DNA of 64,000 nt from Granulicella sp. dw_53 (GCF_018449545.1 NZ_JAAVUR010000012.1:1-64000); one strand, 5' to 3'. Shown: positions 24,689 through 33,842, counted from the stretch's first letter. Made by a program: numbers and translations. Notes: generated by a model not told the origin, from the letters alone.

Positions 24689-26146
24689 ATGAGTATGGGT
24701 GAGCGTGAGAAAAATGCCAAACTCGATCTCGAACGGAATGAGACACGTTTTTCCGAGAACGCGAGCTCTGAGGGAGGGAAGGCCTCTTTCGAACAGTTAT
24801 TGGAGCAGCTTGATATCCAAAACGCACCGCCGGCGGCAGAAGGAAGCATAACCCAGCTCTTCTCCCGGATAGAGGGAGCTTCTGCGAAAGACTCTCGAAC
24901 ATCCTTGGAACCTGAAACTAATAACGGTAGTGTTTCGACTCCGGCTTCCTTCGAGACTCCTCCTTCGAAGCAGGAACCTCGCAACGAAGGTCCTGGAGAC
25001 TTCACCCGTATCTTCACGAAGTTACCTCCACCACGAACTCTGCCGCCGGCCTTTCTTGATGAAAAGCAAGTTTCGAACTCATCAACTACATCTCCGGTAA
25101 AGGCCGGGGACTTTACTCAATTTTTTCAGACTCTTGAACCTACTGGCGCATCTATCTCAGATAGAACGGCATCTTCTGCTTCTGCGTGGGCGGACTCTTC
25201 TCAATCATCATCTTCTGCTGTATCTCAACTTCGTTCAGAGAGACTGGGCCCTTCTGGTTACGAGACATCGGACCTAACTAAACCGATGGAGAGCGAAGGT
25301 GATCGATCGCGGGTAGATTCGTCTGGGGCTTCCTTCTCTGCGGAAGCAAAGCGCACACAGGCTGCTCCTCCGACTTCCCCGTTTGCAGCCGCAGAGTCGT
25401 CCGCTAAGTTTTCTCACGGTTCGGTCGAGATGCACGAGGTGCGGGCTACGCCGTCCCCTTTTGATGTTGGCGAATCTTCTAATGACACATCCCCTGCTGG
25501 TTCGGCGTTTAGTCAACCCGCGGGGGGAGGGTTTACTGAATTACTCAAGGCACTTGGAAGTGAGAGGCCTGTAGAGGCCAGGGATGCGCCTGTTAAGGCA
25601 CCGTTTTCACCGGCGAGTCCGTACCGTTCTCAACCGCCTACCCAAGGTTCGGACGAAAGAATTGCCTTCCCCAACTTCTCTGGCACAAAGCCTCCGAGTG
25701 AATCTTCTCCAGTCGATGTACCGCGTCCGGGGGAGTTCACTCAGTTACTCCGAAGCCTTCAGGAATCGTCTGAGAACAGATCTGCGTCTGCAGCAGCGCC
25801 ATCCTCCCAGTCTCCTGTTACCGAAAGAAGCTCCGGAGTTAGTAATATTCCATCGGCAGGACCAAGTGAGTTCACGCGGATCATACAAAGCAGCGCAGTA
25901 CGAGCAAGCGATACCCCTCTGCCGGTCCCTGTGTCTCAACCAGCGCCTCAACCTAATCATGTTGCGGCGGCATTGCCCGTTGTCCCGGCTGCGACCGTGC
26001 CACACCTTCCTTCGGTTGTTCCGCCTATAGTTTCAGCTCGTACCAAACTAGAGAAGCTTACGCCGTGGTTGCTCATTATCAATGGAGTGTTGCTGGCGTT
26101 GCTAGTCATCTTAGCTTCATTATTGCTTTTGCGTCACAGTCATTAA
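24689..26146 (+). CDS. Tail-anchored, disordered protein with seven F-T-motif repeats
   Basis: About 485 residues from ATG 24689, which follows AAGGGGG; ATG 24653 and 24695 are alternatives. Apart from the C-terminal membrane helix (about 457-481, followed only by RHSH) the chain is Ser/Pro/Ala-rich and probably disordered. It carries a recurring nine-residue element: SFEQLLEQL (33), SITQLFSRI (53), DFTRIFTKL (104), DFTQFFQTL (141), GFTELLKAL (281), EFTQLLRSL (349) and EFTRIIQSS (394). The spacing is irregular and the linkers are not conserved, so these look like docking motifs. The gene sits between the two tssK genes in the T6SS locus. I do not recognise the family; a membrane-bound scaffold or phosphorylation substrate is my inference. 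Confidence 0.8.
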   Translation: MSMGEREKNAKLDLERNETRFSENASSEGGKASFEQLLEQLDIQNAPPAAEGSITQLFSRIEGASAKDSRTSLEPETNNGSVSTPASFETPPSKQEPRNEGPGDFTRIFTKLPPPRTLPPAFLDEKQVSNSSTTSPVKAGDFTQFFQTLEPTGASISDRTASSASAWADSSQSSSSAVSQLRSERLGPSGYETSDLTKPMESEGDRSRVDSSGASFSAEAKRTQAAPPTSPFAAAESSAKFSHGSVEMHEVRATPSPFDVGESSNDTSPAGSAFSQPAGGGFTELLKALGSERPVEARDAPVKAPFSPASPYRSQPPTQGSDERIAFPNFSGTKPPSESSPVDVPRPGEFTQLLRSLQESSENRSASAAAPSSQSPVTERSSGVSNIPSAGPSEFTRIIQSSAVRASDTPLPVPVSQPAPQPNHVAAALPVVPAATVPHLPSVVPPIVSARTKLEKLTPWLLIINGVLLALLVILASLLLLRHSH

Positions 26147-26215
26147 CTCTTATTTCGCTAGGTTTATGGTCGGCGTCAGCAACATCGACTCTGCCAAAGT
26201 ATTGGTTTGAATGCT

Positions 26216-27565
26216 TTATTGCGGAAGTATGATTAGCTCCATTCTGGGATCGCCGAGTTCGCCTGGAGCGTAGACGGCGAGGTTGCGTGCGCGTACGACT
26301 GACTCCCAAATCAATCCGCTCGCTTCGATTGAAAAATATTGGTAGTCGAGATGTACCGGAATGGCGCGAGGTGGAACGGGCACATGGACGAGGCGAAGAC
26401 CAGAAAGCGCCTGGCGAATCAAGTCTTCAATCTGAGTGCTTGAACCGACCTTCGCGAGTAGGGGAAAGCGCGTGATCAATTCACCGCGTCCTATCGTGGA
26501 GGATACCGCAAGGTAAAAACGTGCCGTGCGAAGATACTCGTCCTTATCAATTGCAGCGGCGTATACCGTCGGATGTATCGTCTTTAGGGGGACGGCTATG
26601 AAGTTGTTGGGTACAACCGTGTTAAGTAAATCGCGTAATAGTGAATCCAATAAAGAGAAGCAGGTGCCAAGGTTTTCGTGGTCATAACGTGGCAGGTCGC
26701 GCGCCTCGATTTGGCTGGAAAAGGTGGTGAGAGACCCAGCAAGTCGAAGCATGGCTGTAAACAACGTTTCGGGATGTACTCTAGTGTGTCCTAGCAGATG
26801 ACGCAGTCCGGGCAATTCCGTATTGAGGGTGTATAAGAGCCAGAAATTTGCGATGTCGGATGCGCTGAAATCAGCCAGACTTTCGTTGCGTTGCCGGCGT
26901 GCTCCTGCGAGTTGGTTGCTGCGTGCGACGAGCAGTTCTACGATGCCTCTTAGAATGTCGAGGAGGTAACTACTGCAGGCGATGTCGAGCAACGGTGGGA
27001 CGAATGTAGAACTTAGCTGATAAAGCCCTGCTTCGGATCGCTCCACAAGCGCAAGCGGCAAAAGTACGGAGCCTTCCATCGTTTCACCTTCGGCCAGAAT
27101 CGTGAGATTGTTGCGAGCAAGTGCTACAGGACGTTCGCCGGAGGCCTGCCCCGTTTCATCTTTGAACAATTGCAACTCAGAGAAGAAGCGCGTGCTCAGG
27201 CCTCCGCGTTCCGAGCCGATATTCAAGCCGCCTTCACGATGTTGTGGTACGGCTAGAAAGAACGCACACTGCTTTTTCCCTTCCGGAAGGCACTCTTCAA
27301 GAGATCGCGCTCGGGGTAGAGGGCTACCCTGCGCTGTATCGAACGCAAGGTGATCAGGAAAAAGACCGCTGCAGGAAGTAATCGCTAAAATGCCGCTTGC
27401 GATGCCGCTGCCGTCGATGGAGAGCTCTGTGAAACCCCAGCCACAAAAGGTGAGCCCGCCGAGCCGAAATGCCAGTAGTTCTTGAAAGAAGCGATCTTGT
27501 GCCTGAAGGTGCTGGGGTGATAGAAAGACGCCCTTCGTCCACACTACAGGAAGCAATTTAGACAT
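26216..27565 (-). CDS. tssK: T6SS baseplate protein TssK, paralogue 2
   Basis: The signature VVWTKGVFLSPQHLQAQDRFF opens a 449-residue TssK that is clearly homologous to, but strongly diverged from, the copy at 23037. ATG 27565 has AAGGAG eight bases upstream. The shoulder sequence LFTAMLRLAGSLTTFSSQ and the C-terminal stretch HVPVPPRAIPVHLDYQYFS correspond to those of paralogue 1. The gene is on the opposite strand to tssB, with a 22-bp palindrome in the shared upstream region. Whether both TssKs join one baseplate or serve alternative assemblies is unknown. Confidence 0.92.
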   Translation of the reverse strand: MSKLLPVVWTKGVFLSPQHLQAQDRFFQELLAFRLGGLTFCGWGFTELSIDGSGIASGILAITSCSGLFPDHLAFDTAQGSPLPRARSLEECLPEGKKQCAFFLAVPQHREGGLNIGSERGGLSTRFFSELQLFKDETGQASGERPVALARNNLTILAEGETMEGSVLLPLALVERSEAGLYQLSSTFVPPLLDIACSSYLLDILRGIVELLVARSNQLAGARRQRNESLADFSASDIANFWLLYTLNTELPGLRHLLGHTRVHPETLFTAMLRLAGSLTTFSSQIEARDLPRYDHENLGTCFSLLDSLLRDLLNTVVPNNFIAVPLKTIHPTVYAAAIDKDEYLRTARFYLAVSSTIGRGELITRFPLLAKVGSSTQIEDLIRQALSGLRLVHVPVPPRAIPVHLDYQYFSIEASGLIWESVVRARNLAVYAPGELGDPRMELIILPQ

Positions 27566-27969
27566 CACGAGCGCTCCTTGCGCATTTTTAAAACTTGACC
27601 ACTGTAGTGGTCAAGGAATGAGCATTACAATCTGCGCGGTATTTGTATACGACACGGCGGTGATCTCATGAAACGAGCGTCAACTAAATACCATTCACTT
27701 TTGATCATAAATCTCAAATAGGTTCGTGACATGTGCCTCGTCGAGTTGTCTAACTCCAAAAGAGTTCGGGAGGAAGAATTAAGTGATACCTGTGGGAATA
27801 AATCGCGACCATATGGATTTATCTACCAACAGATCTACGGCAGAGAAATCAGGGTAGAGATCGGGCAGTTAGTGTGCGAAGGAAGATTCTATAAATCGCA
27901 GTCCTAATTTTCACCCAATTTCAAAAAATGTAATTGCATTGCCCAATAGTTCATTTTGATGAGGTGTTT
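27566..27969. other. Divergent T6SS promoter region
   Basis: About 400 bases between tssK2 and tssB that carry a perfect inverted repeat near the tssK2 side and are otherwise A+T-rich. No coding frame is supported. Promoters for both directions of the T6SS should lie here. Confidence 0.55.
27594..27615. promoter_or_regulatory. Perfect inverted repeat upstream of tssK2
   Basis: Ten-base arms CTTGACCACT and AGTGGTCAAG are separated by GT, 28 bases before the tssK2 start. The geometry suits a dimeric repressor operator; an RNA hairpin in the tssK2 leader is less likely because the loop is only two bases. Confidence 0.5.
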
Positions 27970-28488
27970 ATGGCAAGAGAGAGTACTCAACATAAACTGG
28001 ATCGCGTTCGCTCGCCGCGTGTTCAGATTACCTACGATGTTGAAGTTGGCGATGCGATTGAATTAAAGGAGCTTCCATTCGTCATGGGAGTACTCGGAGA
28101 TCTGACTGGGCAACCAAAGACGCCGCTTGCTGCGCTCAAGGAGCGAAAGTTTGTCGAGATCAATCCCGATAACTTTGACATGGTTCTTAAGGGGTTGGAG
28201 CCACATTTGGCTTACTCGGTCGCGAATAAACTGGGTGATACTGGCGACGGAGCGCAACTCAAGGTGGATCTCACCTTTGAATCTTTCGACGACTTTTCTC
28301 CGGAAAATGTTGCGAAACAGATTGGGCCTTTGCGCGAACTGTTAGAGCTGCGTAAACGGCTTTCGGATTTGCGTGGAAGTCTTCAGGGTAATGACAAGCT
28401 CGATGAGATGCTGCTGGATGTTGTTTCCAATACCGAGATACGTGAAAAATTGCGCAAAGAGGTCGATGCTAAGGGAGGTACCGAGTGA
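27970..28488 (+). CDS. tssB: T6SS contractile sheath small subunit TssB
   Basis: The 172-residue product has the TssB/VipA pattern: RVQITYDVEVGDAIELKELPF, then FVEINPDNFD, FESFDDFSPE and the C-terminal helix IGPLRELLELRKRLSDLRG. ATG 27970 is preferred over an upstream start at 27934, which would add a non-conserved 12 residues. Its stop overlaps the tssC start by four bases (GTGA), so sheath subunits are made in step. Confidence 0.95.
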   Translation: MARESTQHKLDRVRSPRVQITYDVEVGDAIELKELPFVMGVLGDLTGQPKTPLAALKERKFVEINPDNFDMVLKGLEPHLAYSVANKLGDTGDGAQLKVDLTFESFDDFSPENVAKQIGPLRELLELRKRLSDLRGSLQGNDKLDEMLLDVVSNTEIREKLRKEVDAKGGTE

Positions 28489-30002
28489 GTTCAACTAAGC
28501 AGGCAACTGTAGAGACGGGAGCTAGCTCCACTGTGAATGTTGAAGCGCCTGAGGTATCAGCGCAGGAAGTATCCCTGCTCGATCAGATCGTTGCCCAGGG
28601 CCGCTTTAGCAAGGATCCGGCGAGTCAGGAGCGCGGCCGCGACATGATCAAAGAATTCGTGGCGCAAGTGCTTGAAGGCCACATGACTATCAGTCGAGAT
28701 GCCGAAGCTACGATTCAGGCGCGTATCGCCCAGATTGACCGGCTCCTCTCGCTTCAGCTCAATGAGGTACTTCATCATCCTTCTTTTCAGAAACTGGAAG
28801 GAACGTGGCGTGGCATTAAATACCTGATGGATCAGAGCGAAACGAATGACATGCTCAAGATCAAGGTGCTCAATGTCTCGAAGAAGGATCTACTTAGAGA
28901 TCTTCAGCGTGCCTCGGAGTTCGATCAGAGCGCTCTGTTCAAGAAGGTCTATGAGGAGGAGTTTGGGGTCTTCGGTGGTGCGCCGTTTGCTGCGCTTATA
29001 GGGGACTATGAGTTTGGGCGAGGGGCTGAAGATATCGAATTGCTGGAGCGAGTTGCACAGGTTTCGTCCGCTGCGCATGCGCCTTTTCTGTCCGCGGCTT
29101 CTGCTGGATTGCTCAACCTTGAAGATTTCACCCAGCTTGGGAATCCTCGCGATATCGGAAAGATATTTGACACTACTGAGTACGCTAAGTGGAAGAGCTT
29201 CCGTCAATCGGATGACTCGCGCTATGTAGGGCTGGCGCTTCCTCATATTCTCATGCGTCTCCCGTACGGTAAGGAGACCAAGACGGTTGATGAATTCGAC
29301 TATGAAGAAGCAGTAGATGGTACGGACCACTCAAAGTATCTATGGGGTAATGCCGCCTACGCCTTGGGAGCTCGCTTGACCAGCGCGTTTGCAAAGTATG
29401 GCTGGTGTGCTGCGATTCGCGGCGTTGAGGGCGGTGGGTTGGTGGAAGGGCTTCCCGCGCATACGTTCCGCACTGACGAAGGCGACGTCGCGTTGAAGTG
29501 CCCCACGGAGATTGCGGTTACGGACCGTCGTGAGAAGGAGCTTGCCGATCAAGGGTTGATTCCTCTGGTGCATTGTAAGGGTACGGACTATGCCGCGTTC
29601 TTTAGTGTGCAGTCGGGCAATAAGCCCAAGCTCTACGACAAAGACGCAGCGAATGCTAACGCGCGCCTCTCTGCACAACTCCCCTACATCTTCGCTATGT
29701 CGCGGTTTGCACATTACCTCAAGGCGATTATGCGCGATAAGCTTGGCAGCTTTATGTCGCGTGAAGAATGCGAGAGGTTCTTGAACCAGTGGGTTTCCCA
29801 CTATGTACTTGCGAGCGACAATGCATCTCAGGCAGCCAAAGCCAGTTTGCCGTTACGCGAGGCTTCCATTCAAGTTTCGGAAGTCCCAGGCAAAGCTGGT
29901 GCCTATCGCGCTGTCGCCTTTCTTAAGCCGCATTTTCAGTTGGATGAGCTGACTATATCGCTTCGCCTTGTTGCGGATCTCCCCGAGTCGGCGCGAAGTT
30001 AG
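28485..30002 (+). CDS. tssC: T6SS contractile sheath large subunit TssC
   Basis: The 505-residue TssC/VipB starts at GTG 28485. Diagnostic stretches are SWRGIKYL-like GTWRGIKYLMDQSE, GDYEFGRGAEDIELL, RYVGLALPHILMRLPYG and the C-terminal FSVQSGNKPKLYD. It heterodimerises with TssB to form the sheath that contracts around the Hcp tube. Length and motif order are complete. Confidence 0.96.
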   Translation: MSSTKQATVETGASSTVNVEAPEVSAQEVSLLDQIVAQGRFSKDPASQERGRDMIKEFVAQVLEGHMTISRDAEATIQARIAQIDRLLSLQLNEVLHHPSFQKLEGTWRGIKYLMDQSETNDMLKIKVLNVSKKDLLRDLQRASEFDQSALFKKVYEEEFGVFGGAPFAALIGDYEFGRGAEDIELLERVAQVSSAAHAPFLSAASAGLLNLEDFTQLGNPRDIGKIFDTTEYAKWKSFRQSDDSRYVGLALPHILMRLPYGKETKTVDEFDYEEAVDGTDHSKYLWGNAAYALGARLTSAFAKYGWCAAIRGVEGGGLVEGLPAHTFRTDEGDVALKCPTEIAVTDRREKELADQGLIPLVHCKGTDYAAFFSVQSGNKPKLYDKDAANANARLSAQLPYIFAMSRFAHYLKAIMRDKLGSFMSREECERFLNQWVSHYVLASDNASQAAKASLPLREASIQVSEVPGKAGAYRAVAFLKPHFQLDELTISLRLVADLPESARS

Positions 30003-30064
30003 GCACGATCACAACACTTTCACTTAATATTTTGAACCAAATTAATTAAAGATAAGGAAGATTT

Positions 30065-30538
30065 ATGGCAACGAACACTAATTGGTATATGAAAGCGGAT
30101 GGCATTCAAGGGGATGCCATCACGCAAGGTTATGAAAAGCAAGTAGCATTAGATGCGTTCGATCAACCCATTTCGGCCGAAGCTTCAGCCGGCTCAGCCC
30201 CCGCACAGCCAGTCTTCCAGAATGCATTTGCGCACATGGTCGGAGACTCAGCTGCACCCCTGCTCTTCAAAACGATTGTGAATGGCCAACTTATCCCATC
30301 TATCCTTGTGTCGGGACTCAAGACAATTGGAAAGGGCCCTGCCCCATTTGTTCAGTTTACTTATACAAACGCATATTTGACTGGCCTCTCTTTTAGTATG
30401 GGTGACCAAGGACTAAATGTTGATTCTTGTACATTCAATTTTCAACAAATCGGATTTGAGTACTTTGAAGAAAAGAATGGGTATCTCTCCTCAACAGGAC
30501 CCGTTCATTATGATCTTCTAGCGCAGAAAGTTTCTTAG
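30065..30538 (+). CDS. hcp: T6SS tube protein Hcp, copy 1
   Basis: The 157-residue Hcp begins WYMKADGIQGDAITQGYEKQ after the start, with the typical small beta-barrel pattern and the middle motif VSGLKTIGKGPAPFVQF. Hcp hexamers stack into the tube pushed out by the sheath. A second, clearly diverged hcp follows, and the two share the segments VSGLKTIG-x-GP and SMGD at equivalent positions. Confidence 0.93.
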   Translation: MATNTNWYMKADGIQGDAITQGYEKQVALDAFDQPISAEASAGSAPAQPVFQNAFAHMVGDSAAPLLFKTIVNGQLIPSILVSGLKTIGKGPAPFVQFTYTNAYLTGLSFSMGDQGLNVDSCTFNFQQIGFEYFEEKNGYLSSTGPVHYDLLAQKVS

Positions 30539-30572
30539 GTGAGTGCTATAGGTGGAAGCGCATCGCCCCATA

Positions 30573-30589
30573 GTTCTATTGGATAGAAC
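30573..30589 (+). other. Intercistronic hairpin between hcp1 and hcp2
   Basis: GTTCTAT-TGG-ATAGAAC forms a perfect 7-bp stem with nearby CCC/GGG bases that may extend it with an internal bulge. There is no T-run. Inference: it stabilises the 3' end of hcp1 mRNA or partly terminates, giving different Hcp doses. Confidence 0.4.
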
Positions 30590-30694
30590 GGGCATTGATG
30601 TTACGTTGTCGAGCAGAAAGAGATGCGCGACGAAGTTAATCGCGAATCCTTATTGGAGAATGCCTCTTCTCAAGGAGGCCACCAAGGAGAAGTC

Positions 30695-31177
30695 ATGTCA
30701 GAAATTGTTACTAATTGGTTTCTTAATCTTGCTGGGGTCCAAGGCGACTCCGACGTCCAAGGTTTTACAAAGCAGATTACATTGACGAGTTTTTCGTTAT
30801 CAGTTATGTCTACGGCCAATCAACCTGGAACGGCTGCAGGGAAACCTGTGTTCACCCCTGCCAGTCTCACCATGCAAGGGGATTCTGGCGGCCCGCAGTT
30901 AGTCAAAGGCATCATCAATGGAAATCCATATACTACTGCCGTTGTATCTGGGCTGAAGACTATCGGAGGGGGCCCTAAGCTTTTTGTTCAGCTTAGCTTT
31001 ACAGGAATTTATCTCACGCAAGTAAATCCCAGTATGGGCGATCCGGGAAAGCTCAACATAAATCCATTCCAGATGTACTTCTCGACGATCAAATTTCAGT
31101 TCTGGAAGCAGCAAGGTAATAATCTCGTTCAGACTGAGCCCATTACATATACGATTGCAAAGCAAAAACAGGATTAG
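30695..31177 (+). CDS. hcp: T6SS tube protein Hcp, copy 2
   Basis: Start at ATG 30695 after AAGGAG; a longer frame from 30623 lacks homology to copy 1 at its N-terminus. The 160-residue protein aligns with copy 1 across its length (WFLNLAGVQGDSDVQGFTKQ at the start, VSGLKTIGGGPKLFVQL in the middle) but many surface positions differ. It could form a mixed tube or a separate effector-binding hexamer. It is three bases upstream of tagJ. Confidence 0.92.
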   Translation: MSEIVTNWFLNLAGVQGDSDVQGFTKQITLTSFSLSVMSTANQPGTAAGKPVFTPASLTMQGDSGGPQLVKGIINGNPYTTAVVSGLKTIGGGPKLFVQLSFTGIYLTQVNPSMGDPGKLNINPFQMYFSTIKFQFWKQQGNNLVQTEPITYTIAKQKQD

Positions 31178-31179
31178 AT

Positions 31180-31917
31180 ATGGCAACCATGGATGCATTC
31201 GCCTTTTATAAGGCAGGAGAGCTGGATGCAGCCATTAAAGCACTGGACACTGAGTTGCGTATGAGGCCGGATGATGCCGGGCGCCGCACCTTTCTCTTTG
31301 AGCTTCTTTGTTTCGCTGGCGCATATGACCGTGCCGAAAAGCAGCTCAATGTCCTTGCAGATGCGAATAAAGATGCCTTTGCAGGTGCAATGCTTTATCG
31401 GGCCGCGCTCCATGCCCAACGAACTCGGGAGGATCTCTTACGGAATAATCAACTTCCCGAGAGAGATCAGGAAGAAGGTTCGTTTTTGGGCTCATTGAAT
31501 GGGAGTGTATTTTCCTCTATAGAGGATGAAGACCCGCGATTTGGAGCGAACCTGGAGGTCTTTATCGCGGGCAGTTATACGTTGGTCCCTTTTCGATATA
31601 TCGATCGGATTGAGATTGCTCCTCCTAAGCGGCTCCGCGATCTATTTTGGGCTTCTGCCATGCTTACTACAACAGCAGATTTTCGTCTTCAGGATCTGGG
31701 TGAAGTATTGATTCCTACACTTGCTCCAGGTAGTTCAACATCAACCGATGATCAGGTACGACTGGGTCGCGCAACAATTTGGCAGACTTCGGATAAAGGG
31801 GGCGAATTTCCTCTTGGACAGAAGTGTCTTCTTGTTGACGGTGAAGAATACCCCCTTCTTTCGGTGCGTGATCTCAGGTTCACGCATGGGGTGTCTTCCG
31901 TTGGAGGGGATCAATAG
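31180..31917 (+). CDS. tagJ: T6SS accessory protein TagJ (ImpE)
   Basis: The 245-residue product has an N-terminal helical, TPR-like part (AFAFYKAGELDAAIKALDTEL) that in TagJ binds the TssB N-terminus, and a C-terminal half beginning near FIAGSYTLVPFRYIDRIEIAPP that is typical of ImpE. TagJ is an optional sheath-associated factor. Its stop overlaps the tssA start by one base. Confidence 0.88.
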   Translation: MATMDAFAFYKAGELDAAIKALDTELRMRPDDAGRRTFLFELLCFAGAYDRAEKQLNVLADANKDAFAGAMLYRAALHAQRTREDLLRNNQLPERDQEEGSFLGSLNGSVFSSIEDEDPRFGANLEVFIAGSYTLVPFRYIDRIEIAPPKRLRDLFWASAMLTTTADFRLQDLGEVLIPTLAPGSSTSTDDQVRLGRATIWQTSDKGGEFPLGQKCLLVDGEEYPLLSVRDLRFTHGVSSVGGDQ

Positions 31918-33827
31918 TGCCGCTGCGTGAGGATTTGCTGGCACCTCTCGTAGGAGATAATCCGGCAGGTTCGAGCCTTCGGTATGACCGGGTCTACGAT
32001 CAAATCAAGGAGGCCCGCACCGAAGAAGACGAGTCGCTTCCTGCTGGTGCCTGGGAGCGGCAGGCCAAACGCGCCGACTTTAAACTAGTCGCGAAGTTAG
32101 CTAGCGACGCTTTGGCTACTAAAAGTAAAGATCTCCAACTCGCGGCCTGGCTTGGGGAAGCACTCATCAAGTTGGAAGGTATTTCTCAACTTGCGCCAGT
32201 GTTGAAATTTTGTCTCGAGCTACAGCAGAATTTTTGGGAAGTTTTATATCCAGAGATTGATGAAGGCGACTTAGGGCTGCGCGTAGTTCCTCTTCAGTGG
32301 GCCGCAAATCGATATGCAACACTTGTTTATGCCGCAGGGCTCACAAGACAGTCCATTAGTTTTTATGAGTATAAAGCGGCTCGCGTTGTCGGCAGGGAAG
32401 AAGATGCGAACGACAACGAACAGCAGCGTGAGCTTCGGGAGCAAGCCATCTCGAGTGGAAAGTTGACGAGCGAGGCGCTAGACGAGGCGATTGCAGCAAC
32501 ACCCAAGTCATTCTATGTAGAACTCGAAGCATCGTTGTCCTTAGCTGAGGAAGCACAACGTGAGTTGAATGTCTATTGTGAAGAGCATTACGGAGAGGAT
32601 GGACCTTCTTTTCGCGCTCTGCGGGACGCTATCGAGGAGGTTCAGAACCTTGTCAGATCGCTGCTACGAGACAAACGCCAGTTGGAACCGGGCTCCGATG
32701 AAAATACGCCGGACGACGATGTTGTAAGTGAAGGTGCCGCAACTGACGAGGAAGAAGGTTATGTTGCATGGGAGTCGACCTCAACCCAAGAGGAAAGGGG
32801 TGAGGAGTCTCCGATCGTACGCTCCAGGGCAGACTCAAAACAGCGATCGACTAAAGGCGGCGGCCAGACCGCGACACCTGAAAGTTGGAGTGATGCTTTG
32901 AGTCGCATCGAGACGGCCGTGGCCTATATGTACACTCAAGAGCCGGATAGTCCTTTGCCGTTTCTACTGCGAAGTTCAATGCGCCTCGCTGAGTTGCGTG
33001 TAGTTATCGCAAGTTCTCAACACGAGGATCTTGTCGCACCTCCCACGAAACTCAGGCAGTCACTCAAAAGTGCAGCCGGCTCAGGAGATTCGATGGAAGT
33101 TCACCGGCAAGCCCTAGAAGCGCTTGGTTCTCCATGGGGCCGCGGGTGGCTTGACCTCTATCGTTATCTTTGGACTAGTTGCCGTGAGCTAGGTTGGGAG
33201 TTGCAGCAGCGATCCATAGCAGGTGTTGTGCAGCAACTGCTTCACGATGAGCCAAACTTTCCGGGCTGGATGTTGAATGATGACACCCCGGTTGCAAATG
33301 CGGAGACTGTGCGTTGGATTACCGAAGAGATTGCTCCTTCTCCCGTTGTAGGGACGGCTCAGGATCATGATCAGGCAGTAATGACTCCTGTTACCTTGCC
33401 CGTATTTGATCTCGCATCAGGAGTTGAGGTCGAAGCTTCCGAGACTGCGGGAGAGGAAGACTTATTTGTCACTGCTCAGACTCTTACAGCCAAAGGGGAG
33501 ATACAGACTGCTATCCATCTGTTAGCGCGTGATGCCGCACATCAACCGGTCGGACGTCTACGATATGGCCGGAATCTTCAAATAGCTGAGTTGTGTGTCC
33601 AGAGTGAGAACTTCGCTGTTGCTGTGCCTGTGCTGCAAAGCCTTGTTCGTGAAGTAGAGGAGCGAAAGCTTGAAAGTTGGGAACCCCTTGGGACGGCTGC
33701 ACGGCCTTATTTGCTGCTTCTGCAGTGTGCTCCTATCGGCAGGCTCGACACGCAGCACATCTTCGAACGTTTATGTGCGATCGATCCAAGTGTAGCTCTC
33801 TCCATTGCACCACCTATAGCGAGCTGA
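31917..33827 (+). CDS. tssA: T6SS cap/baseplate organiser TssA
   Basis: GTG 31917 overlaps the tagJ stop by one base. Residues 1-150 are the ImpA N-terminal domain (LLAPLVGDNPAGSSLRYD, QLAAWLGEALIKLEG, LYPEIDEGDLGLR). A long acidic linker follows (about 255-310). The next part, about 320-470, has WSDALSRIETAVAYMYTQEPDSP and WGRGWLDLYRYLW, as in VasJ-type C-terminal domains, and a further helical tail ends the 636-residue chain. TssA primes tube and sheath assembly at the baseplate and may ride on the distal end. Confidence 0.9.
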   Translation: MPLREDLLAPLVGDNPAGSSLRYDRVYDQIKEARTEEDESLPAGAWERQAKRADFKLVAKLASDALATKSKDLQLAAWLGEALIKLEGISQLAPVLKFCLELQQNFWEVLYPEIDEGDLGLRVVPLQWAANRYATLVYAAGLTRQSISFYEYKAARVVGREEDANDNEQQRELREQAISSGKLTSEALDEAIAATPKSFYVELEASLSLAEEAQRELNVYCEEHYGEDGPSFRALRDAIEEVQNLVRSLLRDKRQLEPGSDENTPDDDVVSEGAATDEEEGYVAWESTSTQEERGEESPIVRSRADSKQRSTKGGGQTATPESWSDALSRIETAVAYMYTQEPDSPLPFLLRSSMRLAELRVVIASSQHEDLVAPPTKLRQSLKSAAGSGDSMEVHRQALEALGSPWGRGWLDLYRYLWTSCRELGWELQQRSIAGVVQQLLHDEPNFPGWMLNDDTPVANAETVRWITEEIAPSPVVGTAQDHDQAVMTPVTLPVFDLASGVEVEASETAGEEDLFVTAQTLTAKGEIQTAIHLLARDAAHQPVGRLRYGRNLQIAELCVQSENFAVAVPVLQSLVREVEERKLESWEPLGTAARPYLLLLQCAPIGRLDTQHIFERLCAIDPSVALSIAPPIAS

Positions 33828-33842
33828 GGAAGGATATGAGCC

